A stretch of DNA of 64,000 nt from Marivirga arenosa (GCF_030503875.2 NZ_CP129968.2:1576001-1640000), one strand, 5' to 3'. Positions 38,201-45,407 are shown, counted from the stretch's first letter. Numbers and translations: made by a program. Notes: a model not told the origin generated them from the letters alone.

Positions 38201-38442
38201 CAGCAGTTCCTAATCCTACAAGCGCTAATAATATTAGATTAAGATTATCTGGCTTCCACGCAGAACAAAATATTCAAGTTACGATCTTTGATTTGCAAGG
38301 TAGAAGACATTATCAAGCTATTCATTCTCCGTCAGATTTAATCAAAGCAATTCCTATTAATAAGGAATTAAACTCAGGTATTTACATAATAGATGTTAAA
38401 CAAGCCAATATTAGAAAGAAAGTAAGACTGATGATTAAGTAG
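29215..38442 (+). CDS. giant T9SS-secreted modular surface protein
   Basis: A 3075-residue exported protein. Signal peptide ends at NIFGQ (residue 22). Residues about 30-265 form a LamG/concanavalin-like domain (WNDKSGNSNN, VSFDGTDDF, ALYQNGRLIG), followed by a linked domain to about 430. Then supermodules repeat: a G8-like start with W-rich and DNVVINN-type strands near residue 438, again near 1435 and 2397; long beta-helix stretches rich in N, G, T; and a closing F-P-x-G domain near 1280 (FPLGIG), 2239 (YPVGED) and 2746 (FPIGSV). A fibronectin-like domain (about 2895-2985) and a type A T9SS sorting domain (PNPTSANNIRL to VRLMIK) finish it. It is probably a long surface fibre or adhesin. Single gene with its own terminator. 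Confidence 0.9.
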   Translation: MKKFYLLALIFICSITSNIFGQSGPAGIGNADGSNGQPETIYWLEAGDLGLNNNDPVSNWNDKSGNSNNLSQSGTSRPTFKNASDANYDFSAVSFDGTDDFLPFDGNLLVGTDYTILLVGTRKSNGREVIMGGSVGATNQNLHPYFNTGALHSHHWGNDHNAGYTGGDGSTANATTPNFGIFGFRLNSSLGTAQRALYQNGRLIGTRNNNAQLSAFVDAAIGRFEAVGEFSDIEIAELIIYSDALNEAQQVLVQNYLASKYDITLDDNEFYAGDTPANGNYDFNVTGIGQQSGDQILTNSNNGFYLTGDGTLDANGEFVLFGDDNSANAVSTSNLGATVQERWAKTWYLDKTGTLNATIGFNISEGIPGGLFPAGDVDNYVLLRENAGTFDIVPIAAVDKSLNAGRIEFIVSDADLLDGIYTLGTTNNTDSPVAGQPNQTWYSRLSGDWNDPNIWTLDGSATPLPNNPGNEIPDATDNVVINNATTVTLINDNRNVTDIEVIGTLDIANTSGHNFTNIRGNGRIRLAGAAGIGNFPQGNTTDFADNFIGGTVEYYGTGLTVNENRVFNDVIINLDNNTDDLVLMADLVSNGDLTIMSGDLQINDNLSTTIKTLEVNGTLFVDTNGAISVGTGNTTGTFSINANNMPSSGNYHNIYHQVIIKGDFLNQGNVRFTNQASPVYNEFTTTGAATVRFEGATNNTASLFGTTDFYNLVVDKGTDETFEIEINSDNSANFSLFGPNDVGRNSGGGFTAENPEIRKALWIYRGTLHLSGDIIIPTLSEGNRNGGNGDYAIGATAGLWIDGPNVEVYSTADNAGQVPAGAIGVNGGGSNQALSLYGKFRITDGFFGTRASAGFIFWNADAGEVLIEGGTVNVSQFRSAGGGNGIYSYTQSGGDVLVRANEGQPGETSGTYSLFSLDTEDAVFNMSGGTLTVYGNRGEAIFINSGPGNFSVTGGTVRVENRNGTSAIVSTRVPFWDFEVARDQAGDADEVDLITSTSGGNTITNPELIVLNNFTIEQDINFDHNGNDVTIGSDFTIEAGGDYEFAGGKRNTTSFIGTDNATLTFLNRTGGTGDEQRFWNVLVDRPSGKTLSFESGKTNRDGNNNNLFRIDGDFFKVLSGTVDQGTHSIRMYADTLLNYDEICVFNPLAINDADPNGRNDIIKFRDDGGPATVLITADTSRFGAIKLNSDDEIFTLNSDLQIDYLDYRHGRFNLQSNNLTINILDNNLNGTADFDVNQDGAVSGGTENGIFSPADMIITSGNASDGGLSLLVTANGTYTFPLGIGTDATRLLRNNSKYTPVTVEVTGLADAGYITIRPVDRVLSTTDGTGGDILSYYWKIDSEGFNTPPNVEYSMIYYDEDLDGSANEGTFVAGKVLEQIPFTRNYEDDGDAEFEGVDVVNNTITFNGPNPDSGFPLENASYTAGESGRFVGAPTIYYSRKLGGAQQDQNWTQNNAWSLVSVDGPSAGNAEPGPGDIAILGRSRVDGARLRTRANVRLEVAKIIFEEDPSPTPSFATARLNFDAGIFNHRLGDVEGEGEFQIFFNSTADIPTFVEDATDFGLFVSEPNSIWNYSHEGTGGEGNAAIMPTFPSTFPILRITSAGSNNAANLPYGTGTGNGLQRVITFNNDIIVNSELQIANKPALLVGGNIEIAGNLQIGMDFGYASMYFPNGSNAHTVSVGGSINIGDVTGGQSGDNYLAVLPGNSNGTRHRLIVNRDINLYQSSNNNNRGGIIDFYNSLTENNIVLELAGDVSGSFNNFNPNFTEPELFRVIANKGTNQSSIFRFNDDFSLNGLSDGTDKALELQNGTLILNDNAIDIDLTTGGDSFVIPATASLQITQGLANVGGDDSGIILDGALIIDGGTLDMTGAGNGNNFIEYSASGNALIEVSDGSLLVGSQIRGGLGTTAGVLKYRQTGGIVEVGVNAAPEADRSVFEIRNEGSEFTYTAGDLIVRRQNTGAPTVAAIRILPTDFSISRPIIIRANDTGQGNIGINANVPLAGLTIEGVNNPTVITNVNALELNGDLDIQNGASFNANGIDLLLNSDLINNGTFTASGNNTQFLSSISQNISGANPVTFFEFTKNAEGTLNLVGNPIVVNGLFSHESGVINDNGNIIDLKSNAVIEGEISSAAGGALVFSGATQQQLQRLTAGVTDLGVVTISNPSGVIIPEGNGYNFTINGDLEMNGGIFNIGSSSVVIGQNADITTNSSFSVTNMVRTNSSFTDNGLSKVFSPGTNGVFIYPVGEDDYTPVEIDFGTGNSGTSLGSIAVRPANEFHPVVNDGDNFFASGDINNVLQYYWTLRSTGLTNFSADVNFSYDQSDVVVAEGGFTEADYIAAAILAFDNPTNEINKFSETEVDETANQILFPASLKFNAVNSNNISGDYFAGIDQAIPDNVATYTTQAILGDVTNTNTYVENLPTDGVAPSGAVLIVSSGTEVTFNTDNVRLYKTIIENGATLNIDDTDGHRLGILEGTGNLKITSNSSNAPLPTADYGTFFSCSGGGLEYAGDGDYSILAGISSLRRLVLSDDNGNGVTGVRNFPNNNVTICEDMVVDGSNVNLSSNRRLTVRNNLIVNSGVVSTGSGGSSRLFIDRDISLIGGQFNVASAGGIGILGDIYVNGGNFNMGSGSSFIALRENFEFISGNVNSQSSRLILNSDSFEQNIIGDLTGSNSLYSIEFNNRSGSQNFSLQGNIEVTSSLSLTDGKIISNGNDVILGSAATVSPARGSSNSYITGKVIKPLAAGESFTFPIGSVDRWRPARINGVNAGYTWEAQFFEGNVVTDRAEVDDMSTSDPTIQTLQQGEYYVISDNSTGGTVSSVELSWGIETDVAAGSADRGQLTVMVYNTTTSEWDNLGGTFPNGLGTQSAGIVRSASSQSFSEKIFIMGSTDAANPLPVEFTYFIADNKPNRVELNWQTASEHNNDFFEVQRSFDGKQFDVLGVVNGSGDSKELIDYGFIDYSPLAGKTYYRLRQVDFDGNFEYSDVLEISRIQETDLSAVPNPTSANNIRLRLSGFHAEQNIQVTIFDLQGRRHYQAIHSPSDLIKAIPINKELNSGIYIIDVKQANIRKKVRLMIK

Positions 38443-38467
38443 ATAGGGGTATTCAATTTTTATTTTT

Positions 38468-38502
38468 AACTGCATTTGTCTGATAAGGCAAATGCAGTTT
38501 TT
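38468..38502 (+). terminator. terminator of the giant cargo gene
   Basis: AACTGCATTTG (38468-38478) pairs with CAAATGCAGTT (38489-38499), 10-base loop, then T. Confidence 0.9.
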
Positions 38503-38546
38503 ATTTGTATAGGGCTTAAATATTATAGAAGTATTTACTGTAAGGA

Positions 38547-38577
38547 TTTTATACTGTGAAAAACTGATCTAATTTTG
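38547..38577 (+). promoter_or_regulatory. candidate promoter of the ABC-F gene, nearly leaderless
   Basis: TTTT at 38547-38550, 19-base spacer, TAATTTTG at 38570-38577. The box ends only 4 bases before the ATG at 38582, so transcription from it would begin at or inside the start codon. Confidence 0.4.
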
Positions 38578-38581
38578 CAGT

Positions 38582-40489
38582 ATGCTTTCGATTAACAATT
38601 TAGATTATTACATAGGGGATAGAGCATTATTCAATAATGCATCTTTACACATCAAACCCAAAGATAAGATTGGTTTAATTGGTCTTAATGGTCAAGGTAA
38701 ATCTACACTTCTTAAAATTATCAATGGGGATATAACACCTGATAAAGGAGAAGTACAAATGAGTAAAGATTGTACAATCGGTTTCCTTAATCAAGATTTA
38801 CTATCCTTTCAATCTGATGAAAGTATTTTGCATGTTGCCATGCAAGCATTTAAAGAAGCTTTAAAGTTGCAGGATAAGATTGACGGCATTTTGAAGAAAA
38901 TGGAAGAAGATTATTCTGATGACTTAGTTGATAAATTAACGAAAGCACAAGAACAGTTTGAGATGATGGAAGGCTACAGCTTACAAGCTAAGGCTGAGGA
39001 GATATTGGAAGGGATTGGTTTTAAAACTGAAGATTTGAGCCGTCCGCTGAAGACATTTTCAGGTGGATGGAGAATGAGAGTTATGCTAGCTAAACTATTA
39101 CTGGAGAAGCCTTCATTATTAATGCTAGATGAGCCTACTAACCACCTTGATCTGCCCTCAATCCAATGGATTGAAAATTATTTAAAATCATATGAAGGGG
39201 CATATATTATAGTTTCGCACGATAGAGAATTCCTAAATAGAACGATTGACATTACGGTTGAGGTTGATCAGCAACAATTGAATTTATATTCAGGTAATTA
39301 TAGTTTCTATCAGGAAGAAAAAGCATTAAGAGCTGAATTGCAGCAAAATGCTTATGAAAATCAACAGCAAAAAATAAAGCAGACTGAGCAATTTATTAGT
39401 CGATTTAGGTCAAAAGCTACAAAAGCAAAGCAAGTACAGTCTAGGGTAAAAGCTTTAGACAGAATGGATAAAGTAGAGGCTGTTGTGGATAATAATGCTA
39501 CCATTAATTTTAGCTTTAAAATCAATAATAAGTCGGGTCGTCACATTGTGAGACTGCAAGATATTTCTAAATCATACGGTGATATAAAAATATTAGAACA
39601 TGCTGATGCTCATATTGAAAGAGGCGATAAGATAGCCTTGATTGGGGCTAATGGTAAAGGTAAATCTACTTTACTACGGATTATCGCTGGGGAAGAAAAA
39701 ATTGAAGGTAAGCGAGAGGAAGGCTATAATGTAGAGTTTGGATTTTTTGCGCAGCATCAGCTTGAATCATTAAACATACAAAATGAGATTTTAGATGAAT
39801 TGAAGCAAGCAGGGAGTGATAGAACTGAAATGGAATTACGAAATCTACTGGGTTGTTTTCTTTTCAGAGATGAAGAAGTGTTTAAGAAAATAAAAGTATT
39901 ATCGGGAGGTGAGAAGTCTCGTGTTGCATTATCCAAAACCATGATTTCAGACGCAAATTTCTTGCTATTGGATGAGCCCACTAACCACTTGGATATGCAA
40001 TCTGAGAACATATTGATTCAGGCACTACAGCAATATGAAGGTTCTTTTATAACCGTATCTCACAACAGATATTTTGTTTCTAATGTAGCCAATAAGATTT
40101 GGTGGATAGAAGATTATCAAATCAAGGAATATCCTGGTACTTATGAAGAATTTCAAGATTGGTTTGCCAAAAGAGAGGCTGCTAAAGCAGAGGAAAAAGC
40201 TTTTGAACAAGAGTTAAAGAAAGAAGAGAAAAAACAAAAGCAAAGCAAACCGAGACATAACCCAGAAGACGCTGAATACAAGGCTAAACAGAAAGAATTA
40301 GGCAAAATTGAAATTCAAATTGAAAAGCTAGAAGTTAAAAAGAGTAATTTAGAAGAAGAATTAGCAAAACCTTCAGTTTATGGTAATCCTGATAAATTAT
40401 TTGAGGTAAACCAAAACTTTGATAAAGTAAGTAAAGAGTTGGAAGAGTTGACTAATCAATGGGAAGCCTTAGCGATGGAAATAGAGTGA
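38582..40489 (+). CDS. ABC-F family ribosome-associated ATPase
   Basis: A 635-residue soluble protein with two ABC ATPase domains and no membrane helices. Walker A motifs are GLNGQGKS (34-41) and GANGKGKS (near 355); signatures are FSGGWRMRV and LSGGEKSRV; both Walker B motifs read LLDEPTNHLD with minor variation. The linker between domains holds the P-site interaction motif region, and the tail (residues about 540-635) is a charged coiled coil, as in Uup-type proteins. Members bind the ribosomal E site; this one could be Uup-like or another housekeeping subtype. No antibiotic-resistance context is seen. Confidence 0.93.
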   Translation: MLSINNLDYYIGDRALFNNASLHIKPKDKIGLIGLNGQGKSTLLKIINGDITPDKGEVQMSKDCTIGFLNQDLLSFQSDESILHVAMQAFKEALKLQDKIDGILKKMEEDYSDDLVDKLTKAQEQFEMMEGYSLQAKAEEILEGIGFKTEDLSRPLKTFSGGWRMRVMLAKLLLEKPSLLMLDEPTNHLDLPSIQWIENYLKSYEGAYIIVSHDREFLNRTIDITVEVDQQQLNLYSGNYSFYQEEKALRAELQQNAYENQQQKIKQTEQFISRFRSKATKAKQVQSRVKALDRMDKVEAVVDNNATINFSFKINNKSGRHIVRLQDISKSYGDIKILEHADAHIERGDKIALIGANGKGKSTLLRIIAGEEKIEGKREEGYNVEFGFFAQHQLESLNIQNEILDELKQAGSDRTEMELRNLLGCFLFRDEEVFKKIKVLSGGEKSRVALSKTMISDANFLLLDEPTNHLDMQSENILIQALQQYEGSFITVSHNRYFVSNVANKIWWIEDYQIKEYPGTYEEFQDWFAKREAAKAEEKAFEQELKKEEKKQKQSKPRHNPEDAEYKAKQKELGKIEIQIEKLEVKKSNLEEELAKPSVYGNPDKLFEVNQNFDKVSKELEELTNQWEALAMEIE

Positions 40490-40504
40490 ATCTAAAAAAT
40501 TGGA

Positions 40505-42435
40505 CTACTTTTCATATTTCGGTAAGTAAATGTGAAAAGTAGTTCCTTTATCAATTTCACTTTCAATTTCTATTTTTCCCTTATTAATTTTAACAAACTC
40601 TTTCACTAGTTGTAGGCCTAACCCAACGCCTTTTTCACCTTTTGTTCCCTGACTGATTTGAAAGTTATCTTCATTCAGCAACAGATCGACTTTATGTTTT
40701 GGCATACCAATCCCACTATCTTGAACTTTTATACGAACAAATTTATTCTGTTCCTCTGCCATTACATTTACCTGTCCTTTATTATCCGTGAATTTTAATG
40801 CATTACTAACCAAGTTTCGTAATATAGTTTTAACACTATTGACATCAGCCCACAAATAGGCTTGATCAGGAACAGTGGTACGTAGTTTTATCTGTTTACC
40901 TTCAGCCATATTAAAAAATAAATCTTCTAACTCATTAACTATAAGTTTTAGTTCTATCTTCTCAGGGTGATAGGGAATATTTCCTTGCTGCGTAACTGAC
41001 CAATCCAACAAATTTGAAAGTAGGGACGATAAATTACTGATGGATTTATCAAATACTTTATGGATGTCATTCAAATCTTTGAGGTCCTGATTATCTATAC
41101 TCATTTTCATGATGGTAGATAAGCCCTTGAAAGAATTCACAGGTCCCATTAAGTCATGGGCAATAATGGATAAAAACTTTTCCCTTGTTTCATTTATGGC
41201 TTCCAGTTGATCTCTTTGAGCTTCCGCTTCTTCCTTTCTTTCCTTTAAGATTAAATTGAGTGTATGCCTTTTTCTGCTGTTACGATAATATAAAAAGCTG
41301 ACTAAGCCTAATAATACTATTATAACTGCCATAGAGATGAAAATGATATATTGCGTTCTTTTCTCGCTTTTTAATAGAGCAATCTCAGCTTCTCGTTTGT
41401 TGACTTCATATTCAGTTCTTAAATCTGCTATTTCCCGTATTTTTTCTTCACTATTGATGCTGTCTCGGTAAATTAGGTACTGACTTTGATGAAAATATGC
41501 TTTTCGGAAATCATTTTGGGCACCATATAATTCAGATAATTTCAGGTTAGCATCACGAATTTGCTCTTTTAATGAATGTTCTTCAGCTATTTTTAGACTG
41601 TGCTTTGCATATTCTATTGCACGTTCTAAATCATTGTTTTCTTTGTAGATATCAGCAAGGTAGGTATCGTAAACTGCAATAGGGTAAAAATCCTCCAATT
41701 TCTCCAAGATTGCCGATGCTGAGTCCATCTTTATTTTAGCTATTTGATGTTCACCTTTTTGAGCATGCACCAAGCCCATATTGCCAATAGTATAGGCAGT
41801 ACCCATCAAATAATCAATTTGCTGGAAAATTATGGCAGATTCTTCAAAATATAAATTGGCTGAATCATATTTTCCGAGGATTCTATAAAACTCTCCTGTG
41901 TTCATCAGGCTTTTAGCCAAATTAGTTGAGTCGCTTTTTGTTTTGCCTTTCCTTAAATAATTTATTCCTAATTTGTAATGCTTAATTGCTTTGTCATAGT
42001 CTTCACTAACTCGGTACAAAGTGCCAAGAGAACTATATATTAATGCAATTCTTTTGTTGTCTCTTTGTTTTTCAGCTTCTCGTAATCCCTGTATATAATG
42101 TGAGAAGGATTTTTCCAAATCACCTGTTTTCTTATATATATGGCCCAGCTGGAGATTGGTTTTAAATAACCACCTGCTATTTTCTAAGGTAGCGGCTTTG
42201 TCATATGCTGCTTTTGCGTACTTAAGTCTTACTTCTGGTGAAAGTGTTGCGTTTTTAAATAATTCCTCAAAAATTTCCAATTGGATAGAGTCATTTTCAA
42301 ACTCCCCATTTTGCAATAGTTGTTGTAGACTATCTGCACTTTGGTATTGAAACCCAAGAAGATGGTTAGAAAAAAAAGAAAGCCTATTAAAAGATAAGCT
42401 TTCTTGTTGACAATAGTAAATGGAAAATTAGCCAT
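40505..42435 (-). CDS. TPR sensor histidine kinase, split by a frameshift in its signal peptide
   Basis: The main frame (40505-42316, 603 residues from a TTG) has TPR repeats at about residues 10-290, a membrane helix near 322-343, the HisKA phosphoacceptor His387 in IIAHDLMGP, and HATPase motifs NALKFTDNKG, DSGIGMP and GLGLQLVKEF. It has no ATG and no signal peptide, unlike this family. A perfect signal sequence, MANFPFTIVNKKAYLLIGFLFF, starts at the ATG at 42433-42435 in another frame. The frames join if one T is added to the run of eight T (complement of 42370-42377), or by a -1 ribosomal slip there, giving FLFFSNHLLGFQYQSADSLQQ and a 643-residue protein. The ATG overlaps the stop of the upstream gene. 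No response regulator is adjacent. As sequenced it is either phase-off, recoded or carries an indel error. Confidence 0.8.
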
Positions 42436-42790
42436 CGTCTTCCACTTCCAGTTCAGGATCGTCCACAAATGACTCATTCCCAATTTTGTAAGCGATAGAA
42501 TAAGATTCATTTCCTTTTGCATTTTTGCTAACAGTACCTTTCCAATCTGACGCAGGATCATTAGGATTTACAGGTGCAGGATCTGCTGAAAAAATATCTT
42601 GACTATTCTGCTTTGCAGTAATTCCCGTGATTTGGTCTATTCCTCCATTGGGAACTAACTTCCATGTAACAGTATCGCCAGGTTTTACATTGGTGGTGAT
42701 GTTGTCTTTACCTGAGTGCCCTTCATTATCCGTTAAGTAAAGGTGATTATTTCCTTCCTGTTTACTGATGTTTATGATTTCTGTTGACAT
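42428..42790 (-). CDS. small soluble beta-sandwich-like protein, unknown
   Basis: The frame is open to 42865, but the ATG at 42790 (MSTEIINISKQ) fits a start better; the upstream residues look like untranslated leader. The 120-residue product has no signal peptide. Its NVKPGDTVTWKLVP segment resembles the beta strands of cupredoxin-like folds, but no copper ligand set is visible. It ends with an acidic ELEVEDDG tail. Its stop lies within ATGGCTAA, which also holds the start of the histidine kinase signal peptide, so the two genes are coupled. A role as sensor partner or ligand of the kinase is inference. Confidence 0.65.
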   Translation of the reverse strand: MSTEIINISKQEGNNHLYLTDNEGHSGKDNITTNVKPGDTVTWKLVPNGGIDQITGITAKQNSQDIFSADPAPVNPNDPASDWKGTVSKNAKGNESYSIAYKIGNESFVDDPELEVEDDG

Positions 42791-42953
42791 ATATTTTGTT
42801 TTTTTAGATGTGAAATTATACAATTTCGATTCTAAGTTTAGAGAAATTTCATCAATATATGTCAATTTAGTTTTATGTATTTGATTAAGTATTCTTTTTT
42901 GAAGATGAAAGGCTTAAATCATTCTTTGTAGCTTTACCTATATTTAAAAAAAA

Positions 42954-42987
42954 ACAAAAAAAACAGCGCAGATAATCCCACGCTGTT
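42954..42987 (-). terminator. terminator of the ECF sigma operon
   Basis: On the minus strand AACAGCG (complement of 42981-42987) pairs with CGCTGTT (complement of 42962-42968) and a run of T follows (A tract at 42954-42961 on the plus strand). Confidence 0.85.
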
Positions 42988-43012
42988 TTTAAAATTTAAA
43001 TTTAGTTTCTTC

Positions 43013-44158
43013 TTAGAATATAACTCCAAATGAGATTGCTCTTAGCGGATAATCAGCTTCAGGCCCTCTGTCTTCTATAAATATAGGGCTTAGATCATAA
43101 GTAGCAAACAAATCGATTCCTTTCCATCCAATTTGAGCCTTAACTCCATATTTCCAGTTGTTAATGTAGAAGTTATTTTTTACTACATCCTTACCATTGT
43201 CATTATATTTAAATTTTGATTTACTCCCTATTCTATAACTCCCAAAAGGACCAGCTCCGAATCTAAAAGCATCACTACTTTTTCCGAGATGAAACATCGG
43301 GATGAAGTTCAAATTCAAATATGTAATATTCAGTTTGCTTCTCTCTGGGCTTATGTCTGGCCTTGTTACTTCAGTATCTACAAGATCAACTTTTTCACCC
43401 CCTTTTGTGATTTGATATCTGTTGTCAGATAGCGCGAAATTGTTCCATTGTAAGCCAAACTGAAACTTAAACCTAACATAATCTCCTGTTCTGAATACAT
43501 GATTAGAATGAATTCCATAAGTCCAAGAGGTAATTGGATCTAGGCTATACTCTTTGTTATCATTATCAGGAAATTGGTTATTATTATTCAGGTAATTATT
43601 AAGTCCTATTGAGAATTCTATATCATTATCGTAGCCAAAAAATGATTTACGTTTTTTAACAGACTTCTCTTTGTTAAAAGCGGTATCAAACTCATCATCA
43701 TCATTATCATCAGATGAATAATTCATGCTTCCATTTTTGGATTGATCAAAGATTCTACCAATTGCAAAAGGTACTTCTGCATTTTCTCTGTAATCTCTTA
43801 TGAATCCTATACCTGAGTCAGGAATATCTGTAGTGGAAGCGGTGCCAGAAAAACCATCATTACAGTCTACTTCAATAGTTATCGCCTCAATTTCCCCTGA
43901 TATAATCTCTAGGTTTGTATACTTTAAATCAATATTTCTTTTATCGGCTTCTTCTTTAAATTCATCTAATTCAGCTCTAGATGTTGATTTAAAAATCTTT
44001 ACAGTAAATACGCCTTCATTTATGAAATCAGTGTCAATTGAGGCTTGATCTAAACTTAACTTTTGCTGCTTATTTTGTGCATTAAAGCTTTGTCCGTAGG
44101 CCATTACATTTAAAAGACCTAAACAAACGATTAACGAAATTTTTATAATATTTTTCAT
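43013..44158 (-). CDS. outer-membrane beta-barrel protein with N-terminal periplasmic module
   Basis: A 381-residue exported protein; the signal peptide ends near NVMAYGQ. Residues about 45-115 form a small alpha/beta module (GVFTVKIFKSTSRAELDEF, then DLKYTNLEIISGEIEAI) that resembles a domain seen in the periplasmic part of Bacteroidota BlaR1/M56 proteins, by memory. An acidic linker (DDNDDDEFD) follows and the C-terminal 200 residues look like an outer-membrane barrel ending in GVIF. It follows the anti-sigma-like gene by 18 bases, so it may be part of the sigma factor's signalling or target set. Confidence 0.7.
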   Translation of the reverse strand: MKNIIKISLIVCLGLLNVMAYGQSFNAQNKQQKLSLDQASIDTDFINEGVFTVKIFKSTSRAELDEFKEEADKRNIDLKYTNLEIISGEIEAITIEVDCNDGFSGTASTTDIPDSGIGFIRDYRENAEVPFAIGRIFDQSKNGSMNYSSDDNDDDEFDTAFNKEKSVKKRKSFFGYDNDIEFSIGLNNYLNNNNQFPDNDNKEYSLDPITSWTYGIHSNHVFRTGDYVRFKFQFGLQWNNFALSDNRYQITKGGEKVDLVDTEVTRPDISPERSKLNITYLNLNFIPMFHLGKSSDAFRFGAGPFGSYRIGSKSKFKYNDNGKDVVKNNFYINNWKYGVKAQIGWKGIDLFATYDLSPIFIEDRGPEADYPLRAISFGVIF

Positions 44159-44176
44159 GACTGTTCTGTTTCTTTG

Positions 44177-44842
44177 TTAATTACTTTGTTTTTTATTGAG
44201 TTGAAATGCTGAGGCAAATAATTCGCTTTTTGCATTTCTCAAGTCTGCTAAACTGAATTCACTGGCCAGCGATTTAAGTTTATTATTACTCTTGCTTATT
44301 ATATTCTGATTATTGTTTTCTGCGTATTGATAATTGATTTCAACTATTACTTTATTTTCATGCTTAATTGGAGATAATCTCAACTCAGGTATTAAATCTG
44401 TACTGATGTCAGCATTAGTGGACTCAATTTTTTCAATAGAAGCCATTCTGATAAATTCTTCTTTTTTCAGCTCAAGCTTTTCCAGCTTAGGTTGACTTTT
44501 GTTTACTTTACTAGAATTACCTATCACTTCAACTGTATTGGTAGATGTGGTTTTCTGCAATTCCGGAACCTCTACCTTATCAACTTGAGCTAGATTAATT
44601 GCTGATTTATTTAAATCAAGCTTAGCAAAGTTTTTATTTTGTTGAGAGTTATAGTTGTACACTATTCCAAAAGAAAGAACTAACAGTATACTTACACTAG
44701 CTGCTATCATCCATGGGAATCCTTTTTTTTGTTTATTCCCCTTTAAATTCGCCTGTATTTTAGCAAAAGCATCAGCTGATACTCTATCGCTATGACGCTC
44801 TAGTTTTTGCTTAAATAATTGATCTATCTTATGAGTTTCCAT
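44177..44842 (-). CDS. membrane-anchored anti-sigma-like protein
   Basis: A 221-residue protein with a cytosolic N-terminus of about 42 residues (KIDQLFKQKLERHSDRVSAD), one membrane helix at about 43-65 (WMIAASVSILLVLSFGIVY) and a periplasmic remainder. This is the layout of anti-sigma factors, and its gene overlaps the sigma factor gene by 14 bases. No zinc-binding HxxxCxxC motif is present, so it is not a ZAS type. It probably holds the sigma factor at the membrane until a signal arrives. Confidence 0.72.
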   Translation of the reverse strand: METHKIDQLFKQKLERHSDRVSADAFAKIQANLKGNKQKKGFPWMIAASVSILLVLSFGIVYNYNSQQNKNFAKLDLNKSAINLAQVDKVEVPELQKTTSTNTVEVIGNSSKVNKSQPKLEKLELKKEEFIRMASIEKIESTNADISTDLIPELRLSPIKHENKVIVEINYQYAENNNQNIISKSNNKLKSLASEFSLADLRNAKSELFASAFQLNKKQSN

Positions 44843-45407
44843 GACCTATTGCTATTTCTTGTTCCATCTCTGCTAAGCGCTTTTGTAAAAATGTTCTTGC
44901 TCGGCTTAACTGAGATTTCGATGTATTTTCATTAATATTTAATTGTTCAGCTATCTCCTTATGAGAATAACCTTCAATGGCATAGAGGTTAAAAACTGTT
45001 CTATACCCAACCGGTAGTTCCGATATCATTTGCATTAAATCTTCAGTTTGCAAATGATCTTCCATTGCGTCATAATTCGGTAAATGATGCGCTTCTTCTA
45101 TATCCATATTGAGTTGCATATTTTTATGCTTTCTCAAATACTGTAGCGATTCATTTACCATGATGCGTTTCATCCAGCCTTCAAAATTGCCTTCACCTGT
45201 ATATTGATTTATTCTCTCAAATATTTTGGTGAAAGCTGTGATCATCACACCTTCAGCTTCAAGCATGTCTTTTACATACCTTCTGCAAAGGCTTAGCATC
45301 CTTCCGGAATATTTATCAAACAAGGCTTTCTGAGCACTTGCTTTCTGCTTAATACAGCCTGCTATTAAGTCTTCTTCCGTTTTAGATTTGTTGATAAACA
45401 CTTTCAT
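44829..45407 (-). CDS. ECF-type RNA polymerase sigma factor
   Basis: A 192-residue sigma-70 family protein with only regions 2 and 4. Region 2 covers about residues 25-95 (LFDKYSGRMLSLCRRYV, FEGWMKRIMVNESLQYLRK). Region 4 covers about 125-180 (LPVGYRTVFNLYAIEGYSHKEIAEQL then NTSKSQLSRAR), with the helix-turn-helix for the -35 element. It leads a three-gene operon with a membrane anti-sigma-like protein and a barrel protein. Such systems respond to envelope signals and often control their own promoter. Confidence 0.92.
   Translation of the reverse strand: MKVFINKSKTEEDLIAGCIKQKASAQKALFDKYSGRMLSLCRRYVKDMLEAEGVMITAFTKIFERINQYTGEGNFEGWMKRIMVNESLQYLRKHKNMQLNMDIEEAHHLPNYDAMEDHLQTEDLMQMISELPVGYRTVFNLYAIEGYSHKEIAEQLNINENTSKSQLSRARTFLQKRLAEMEQEIAIGHGNS

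Noticed and set aside
42229..42561. A 110-residue minus-strand gene
   Set aside because: Its middle part is the kinase signal peptide and its first 42 residues are the small upstream gene read in the wrong frame; the useful part is treated with the kinase.
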